DNA of 64,000 nt from Streptomyces antibioticus (lineage in GTDB: Bacteria > Actinomycetota > Actinomycetes > Streptomycetales > Streptomycetaceae), in the NCBI RefSeq assembly GCF_001514065.1, contig NZ_KQ948431.1, positions 325,434 through 389,433 of the forward strand, written 5' to 3'. Positions 60,867 to 64,000 of the stretch are shown one piece after another (positions within the stretch are counted from its first letter, which is position 1; every line of letters starts with the position of its first letter). The position numbers were made by a program, and so were the translations under genes. The notes beneath the pieces were generated by a model. The model had not been told where the DNA came from, did not search any database, and was given only the letters and a program-made list of their open reading frames with translations.

Positions 60867-61325
60867 TCACACGACCCAGGCGCCGTCCCGCATCAGATAC
60901 CGGCCCCGCATCTCGTGCACACCGTTGCGCGCCTGCACCGTGCGCGGACGCACCCGGAACCAGACGTACGGCAGGCTGTCCGTCCGCGGATCCCAGCCGG
61001 TCTTCGCCAGGAACCCCTCCGCGGCGGCCGAGGGCACGGTGTCCGACGCGTACATCTGCGCCTCGCCGTCGACGAGCACGACGTCCTGGGTGTCCCCGAG
61101 CGCCAGCCTGGCCCGCCCGGCGTCGCGCAGATTGCGGCCGGTCGGTGTCGTCAGCCGCGTCGCCAGCCACAGGGCCTCCCCGTCCCACAGGAACCAGAGG
61201 GGGACCAGACAGGGCAGCCCGTCGGGGTCCGCCGTGGCCACCCAGACGTCCATCTCCCGCTCCAGCCGGGCGAGGAGGTCGCGCTTGCGCTGTCCGGGGT
61301 CGCGGGGATGCTTGTCGATCTTCAT
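60867..61325 (-). CDS. PNPOx/F420-dependent oxidoreductase-like split-barrel protein
   Basis: The 152-residue protein has the split beta-barrel of the pyridoxamine-phosphate-oxidase class: VWVATADPDGLPCLVPLWFLWDG, LWLATRLTTPTGRNLRDAGRARLALGD and VVLVDGEAQMY. The actinobacterial members mostly use F420 or FMN and reduce biliverdin, quinones or nitro compounds. The cofactor cannot be decided here. It is divergent from the glyoxalase-fold gene at 61478. Confidence 0.85.
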   Translation of the reverse strand: MKIDKHPRDPGQRKRDLLARLEREMDVWVATADPDGLPCLVPLWFLWDGEALWLATRLTTPTGRNLRDAGRARLALGDTQDVVLVDGEAQMYASDTVPSAAAEGFLAKTGWDPRTDSLPYVWFRVRPRTVQARNGVHEMRGRYLMRDGAWVV

Positions 61326-61477
61326 GCCGCGACGCTAACGGGCCGTCCGACACGGGCGCATCGGGCCACAGTCCTAGGGCTGAGGCCCCGCGCGGGCGTC
61401 CGCTGCGGAAGGCGACTGGCGCCCGCGAGGTTTTACGTATAACCTCTCCGGCTAATCCCACGCCCCGAAAGGCCCCG

Positions 61478-61873
61478 ATGAGACGCATCGCCCTGGTCAC
61501 CCTCGTCGTCGACGACTACGACGAGGCGATCCGCTTCTACACCGAGGCCCTCGGCTTCCGGCTCGCCGAGGACGCCCCGCGTCCCGACGGCTCCCGCTGG
61601 GTCGTCGTGGAACCCGGCACGGAGGCGGGCGGCGGCACCGGCCTGCTGCTCGCCCGCGCCAAGGACGACGCCCAGCGTGCCCGCCTCGGCGACCAGACCG
61701 GCGGGCGCGTCGGCTTCTTCCTGCACACCGACGACTTCGCCCGCGATCACGCCCGGATGCTGGCCGCCGGCGTGACCTTCCTGGAGGAGCCCCGCCACGA
61801 GCCCTACGGCTCGGTCGCCGTCTTCCAGGACCTGTACGGCAACCGCTGGGACCTGCTCCAGCCCGCCGCCTGA
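61478..61873 (+). CDS. VOC/glyoxalase-fold protein
   Basis: The 131-residue protein has two beta-alpha-beta-beta-beta modules: [23 protein letters not shown] with an early variation of the metal ligand (usually His, here Thr-Leu-Val), and [22 protein letters not shown] with [15 protein letters not shown] at the end. Metal-ligand Glu near VVVEPGT is plausible. VOC proteins include glyoxalase I, dioxygenases and antibiotic-binding proteins, so no specific function is given. AAAGG lies seven bases upstream. Confidence 0.85.
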   Translation: MRRIALVTLVVDDYDEAIRFYTEALGFRLAEDAPRPDGSRWVVVEPGTEAGGGTGLLLARAKDDAQRARLGDQTGGRVGFFLHTDDFARDHARMLAAGVTFLEEPRHEPYGSVAVFQDLYGNRWDLLQPAA

Positions 61874-61965
61874 CACCGTCTGACACCGCCTCCCGCCGTT
61901 CCGCCCCGCCGCCCGCCCCTCCTCCCGTCCCGTCGTTCCACCCACGCTCCCCAGGAAAGACCGCC

Positions 61966-63030
61966 ATGACTGCTACGCGCGTAGACGCCGATGTGATCCG
62001 CCGCCTCCCCAAGGCCGTCCTGCACGACCACCTCGACGGCGGCCTGCGCCCCGCCACCGTGATCGAGCTCGCCGCGGAGGTCGGCCACACCCTGCCCACC
62101 ACCGACCCCGACGAGCTCGCCGCCTGGTACTACGACGCCGCGAACTCCGGCGACCTGGTCCGCTACATCGCCACCTTCGAGCACACCCTCGCCGTGATGC
62201 AGACCCGTGAAGGCCTGCTGCGCACCGCCGAGGAGTACGTCCTCGACCTGGCCGCGGACGGCGTGGTCTACGGCGAGGTGCGCTACGCCCCCGAGCTGAA
62301 CACGCGGGGCGGGCTCGCCATGAGCGAGGTCGTGGAGACCGTCCAGGAGGGCCTCGCCGCCGGTATGGCCAAGGCGGCCGCCGCCGGGACGCCGGTCCGC
62401 GTCGGCACCCTGCTCTGCGGCATGCGCATGTTCGACCGCGTCGCCGAGGCGGCCGACCTCGCCGTCGCCTTCCGCGACGCCGGCGTCGTCGGCTTCGACA
62501 TCGCCGGCGCCGAGGACGGCTTCCCGCCCGCCGACCACCTCGGCGCCTTCGAGCACCTGCGCCGCGAGAGCGTGCCGTTCACCATCCACGCCGGTGAGGC
62601 CCACGGCCTGCCCAGCATCCACCAGGCCGTCCAGGTGTGCGGCGCCCAGCGCATCGGCCACGGCGTCCGCCTCACCGAGGACATCGTCGACGGCAAGCTC
62701 GGCCGCCTGGCGAGCTGGGTGCGCGACCGCCGGATCGCCCTGGAGATGTGCCCGACCTCCAATCTCCAGACCGGCGCCGCCACCTCGATCGCCGAGCACC
62801 CGATCACGGCCCTGAAGGACCTGGGCTTCCGCGTCACCCTCAACACCGACAACCGGCTGGTGTCGGGCACGACCATGACGCGCGAGATGTCCCTGCTGGT
62901 CGAGGAGGCGGGCTGGACGGTCGAGGACCTGCGCACGGTCACGGTCAACGCCCTCAAGAGCGCCTTCATCCCGTTCGACGAGCGCAAGGCCCTCATCGAG
63001 GACGTCGTCCTGCCGGGCTACGCGCTCTGA
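61966..63030 (+). CDS. add: Adenosine deaminase
   Basis: The 354-residue enzyme deaminates adenosine to inosine in purine salvage. Zinc-site motifs are present: [16 protein letters not shown] (HxH; the usual HVHLDG), [17 protein letters not shown], and the late SLNTDN-like [15 protein letters not shown]. The catalytic Glu lies in HAGE. The ATG sits inside a perfect CTACGCGCGTAG palindrome (61973-61984). It overlaps the convergent DinB-like gene by 13 bases. Confidence 0.95.
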   Translation: MTATRVDADVIRRLPKAVLHDHLDGGLRPATVIELAAEVGHTLPTTDPDELAAWYYDAANSGDLVRYIATFEHTLAVMQTREGLLRTAEEYVLDLAADGVVYGEVRYAPELNTRGGLAMSEVVETVQEGLAAGMAKAAAAGTPVRVGTLLCGMRMFDRVAEAADLAVAFRDAGVVGFDIAGAEDGFPPADHLGAFEHLRRESVPFTIHAGEAHGLPSIHQAVQVCGAQRIGHGVRLTEDIVDGKLGRLASWVRDRRIALEMCPTSNLQTGAATSIAEHPITALKDLGFRVTLNTDNRLVSGTTMTREMSLLVEEAGWTVEDLRTVTVNALKSAFIPFDERKALIEDVVLPGYAL

Positions 63031-63527
63031 CGCAGCCCGCGGAGGTAGGCCGCCTGTCCGACGTGCTGGAGATCGTCGGACAGGACGCTGACCAGCCGCA
63101 CGCCGAGCGTGACCGGCGGATCCCAGCGTGTGTCCACGATCCGTTCCAGGTCCGCCGCGGTCACCCCACGCAGTGCCTCCAGGCTCTGCGCGTGGACGGC
63201 GTCGTAGTAGCCGGTCAGCAGCTCGGCGGAGTCGACCCGCACTTTCGCGACCTGCGCGGAGGTGTGGCCGTACCCGTGGTCGCGGGGCGGCAGGTCGAGG
63301 CCGAAGCGCTTCTCCCAGTCCTGGGTCAGCCACACCTGGTCGAGCCCGAAGGCGTCGGCCACGTGGTCGTCCTGGACGCGGGTGAGGTGCCAGACGAGCC
63401 AGGTGATGGAGTTGGCGTCGGGGGCCGGGCGATGGTTGAGGTCGTCGGGGGTCAGGCCCTCGACGGCGGCGTGGACTTCTTCCTGGATACGGCTGAAGCC
63501 GTCGATGAGGATGTCCTTTGCATGCAT
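63018..63527 (-). CDS. DinB/DUF664-family protein (mycothiol-dependent-enzyme-like)
   Basis: The 169-residue four-helix-bundle protein begins [21 protein letters not shown] (family DUF664) and carries the three-histidine metal-site pattern, with [40 protein letters not shown]. Related proteins act as mycothiol S-transferases or metal-dependent thiol enzymes. I chose ATG 63527. An ATG four codons upstream (63539) is an alternative since the ribosome-binding GGAGGG sits close to it. Confidence 0.85.
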   Translation of the reverse strand: MHAKDILIDGFSRIQEEVHAAVEGLTPDDLNHRPAPDANSITWLVWHLTRVQDDHVADAFGLDQVWLTQDWEKRFGLDLPPRDHGYGHTSAQVAKVRVDSAELLTGYYDAVHAQSLEALRGVTAADLERIVDTRWDPPVTLGVRLVSVLSDDLQHVGQAAYLRGLRQSA

Positions 63528-63555
63528 GCCCTCCACCATCGCGCACCCGGGCGCC

Positions 63556-64000
63556 TCACGCGTCCGGAATCCAGCTCCCGTGGAAACCGAGCGGCACCCG
63601 CCCCGGCAGATGGATACGGGCCACCGGCTCACCGGTGAAGTCCTGGGCGGCGAGGATCACCAGGTCGGACGCCCCGCGCTCGGGGTTGTGGACGTAGGCG
63701 ATCGCGTACCCGTCGTCCTCGGCCGTGCTGTGCTCGCGCGGCACGAACACGGCCTCGCTCGCCGCCGCGCCGCGCGGCAGCCGGTGCACCTGGGTGGTGC
63801 CGCGCAGCAGGTCCTGCTTGATGAGCGCGTTGCTGAACGCCCGGTCGGGCGGATTGCCGTCGACCGTCATATAGGCCTGCGCCATCTCGGCGGACGCCGC
63901 CGAGTAGCCGTAGCGGTGCCGGCGGGACACCAACGCCTCGTTGACGCGCGGGAATTCCTGCGGCCGGTCGTCGAGGGTGCGGGTCCGTACCCGGCCGTGG
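63556..64000 (-). CDS. Carotenoid oxygenase-family protein, C-terminal part (cut by window edge)
   Basis: The frame is open to the right end of the window, so the 5' part lies beyond it. The visible C-terminus matches the RPE65/lignostilbene dioxygenase family: FPRVNEALVSRRHRYGYS, GYAIAYVHNPERGASDLVILAAQDF, and the final iron-ligand motif VPLGFHGSWIPDA with the conserved His. Such enzymes cleave carotenoids or stilbenes oxidatively. The stop lies 29 bases from the DinB-like start. Confidence 0.88.
   Translation of the reverse strand, partial: HGRVRTRTLDDRPQEFPRVNEALVSRRHRYGYSAASAEMAQAYMTVDGNPPDRAFSNALIKQDLLRGTTQVHRLPRGAAASEAVFVPREHSTAEDDGYAIAYVHNPERGASDLVILAAQDFTGEPVARIHLPGRVPLGFHGSWIPDA

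Noticed and set aside
61973-61984. The perfect palindrome CTACGCGCGTAG at the start of the adenosine deaminase gene as an operator
   Set aside because: It lies within codons 3-7 and a 12-bp GC-rich palindrome is expected by chance at this composition. There is no supporting context.
1-64000. Mobile elements, CRISPR arrays, tRNA or rRNA genes
   Set aside because: No transposase, integrase or phage motifs, no regularly spaced repeat-spacer pattern, and no recognisable tRNA or rRNA sequence. The tandem arrays found have no unique spacers.

Overview
This 64 kb window is very GC-rich, densely packed actinobacterial DNA, almost certainly from the chromosome of a Streptomyces species. The lineage evidence is an SsgA-like sporulation protein, a sortase-anchored chaplin, a regulator of the NsdA/NsdB type, strong third-position GC bias, frequent GTG and TTG starts and probable leaderless promoters. 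I see no rRNA or tRNA gene, CRISPR array, transposase or prophage gene. The window cuts a LuxR-type regulator at its left edge and a carotenoid oxygenase at its right edge.

Layout. 1-10 kb: regulator fragment, secreted amidase, phosphotransferase-fold protein, NsdA/NsdB-like regulator, PAS-PP2C phosphatase, SsgA-like protein and a baeRF3-type protein. 10-14 kb: arginine/ornithine-type antiporter with arginine deiminase, then a divergent PaaI thioesterase/MarR pair sharing a near-perfect operator. 14-25 kb: secreted hydrolase pair, long chaplin, and the most unusual locus, a 1458-residue protein that joins a membrane-PAS-GGDEF-EAL cyclic-di-GMP enzyme to a complete PLP-dependent alpha-oxoamine synthase, closely followed by a SAM methyltransferase. 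25-30 kb: acetyltransferases, a secreted two-domain protein and an ArsR-SRPBCC fusion with its own palindromic promoter. 30-35 kb: a light/B12-type module (ECF sigma, MerR-B12 regulator, photolyase, SDR-DUF2867). 35-38 kb: MarR/MMPL efflux pair. 38-46 kb: sulfur scavenging operon (LysR, Cys-Cys leader peptide, SfnG-, DszC/SfnB-, SsuE- and SsuD-like enzymes, hydrolase). 46-48 kb: DGPF protein with an ECF42-type sigma factor. 48-55 kb: UrtABCDE urea/amide ABC transporter with a cytoplasmic AmiC-like sensor and a MarR regulator. 55-64 kb: aldehyde dehydrogenase, phosphoketolase, aldo/keto reductase, sphingomyelinase-like phosphodiesterase, adenosine deaminase and small enzymes.

How the parts work together. 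The first 22 kb is rich in developmental functions (sporulation, aerial-hypha coat, c-di-GMP, a partner-switch-type phosphatase). The 38-46 kb operon should release sulfite from sulfones and sulfonates when cysteine is scarce, and the 48-54 kb block should import urea or short amides under nitrogen control. A recurring structural theme is short tandem repeats directly after stop codons. At two loci (after the methyltransferase and after the ECF42 sigma gene) the repeats are copies of the gene's own 3' end including its stop codon.

All functional calls come from reading the sequence and from remembered family features. No database search was run.
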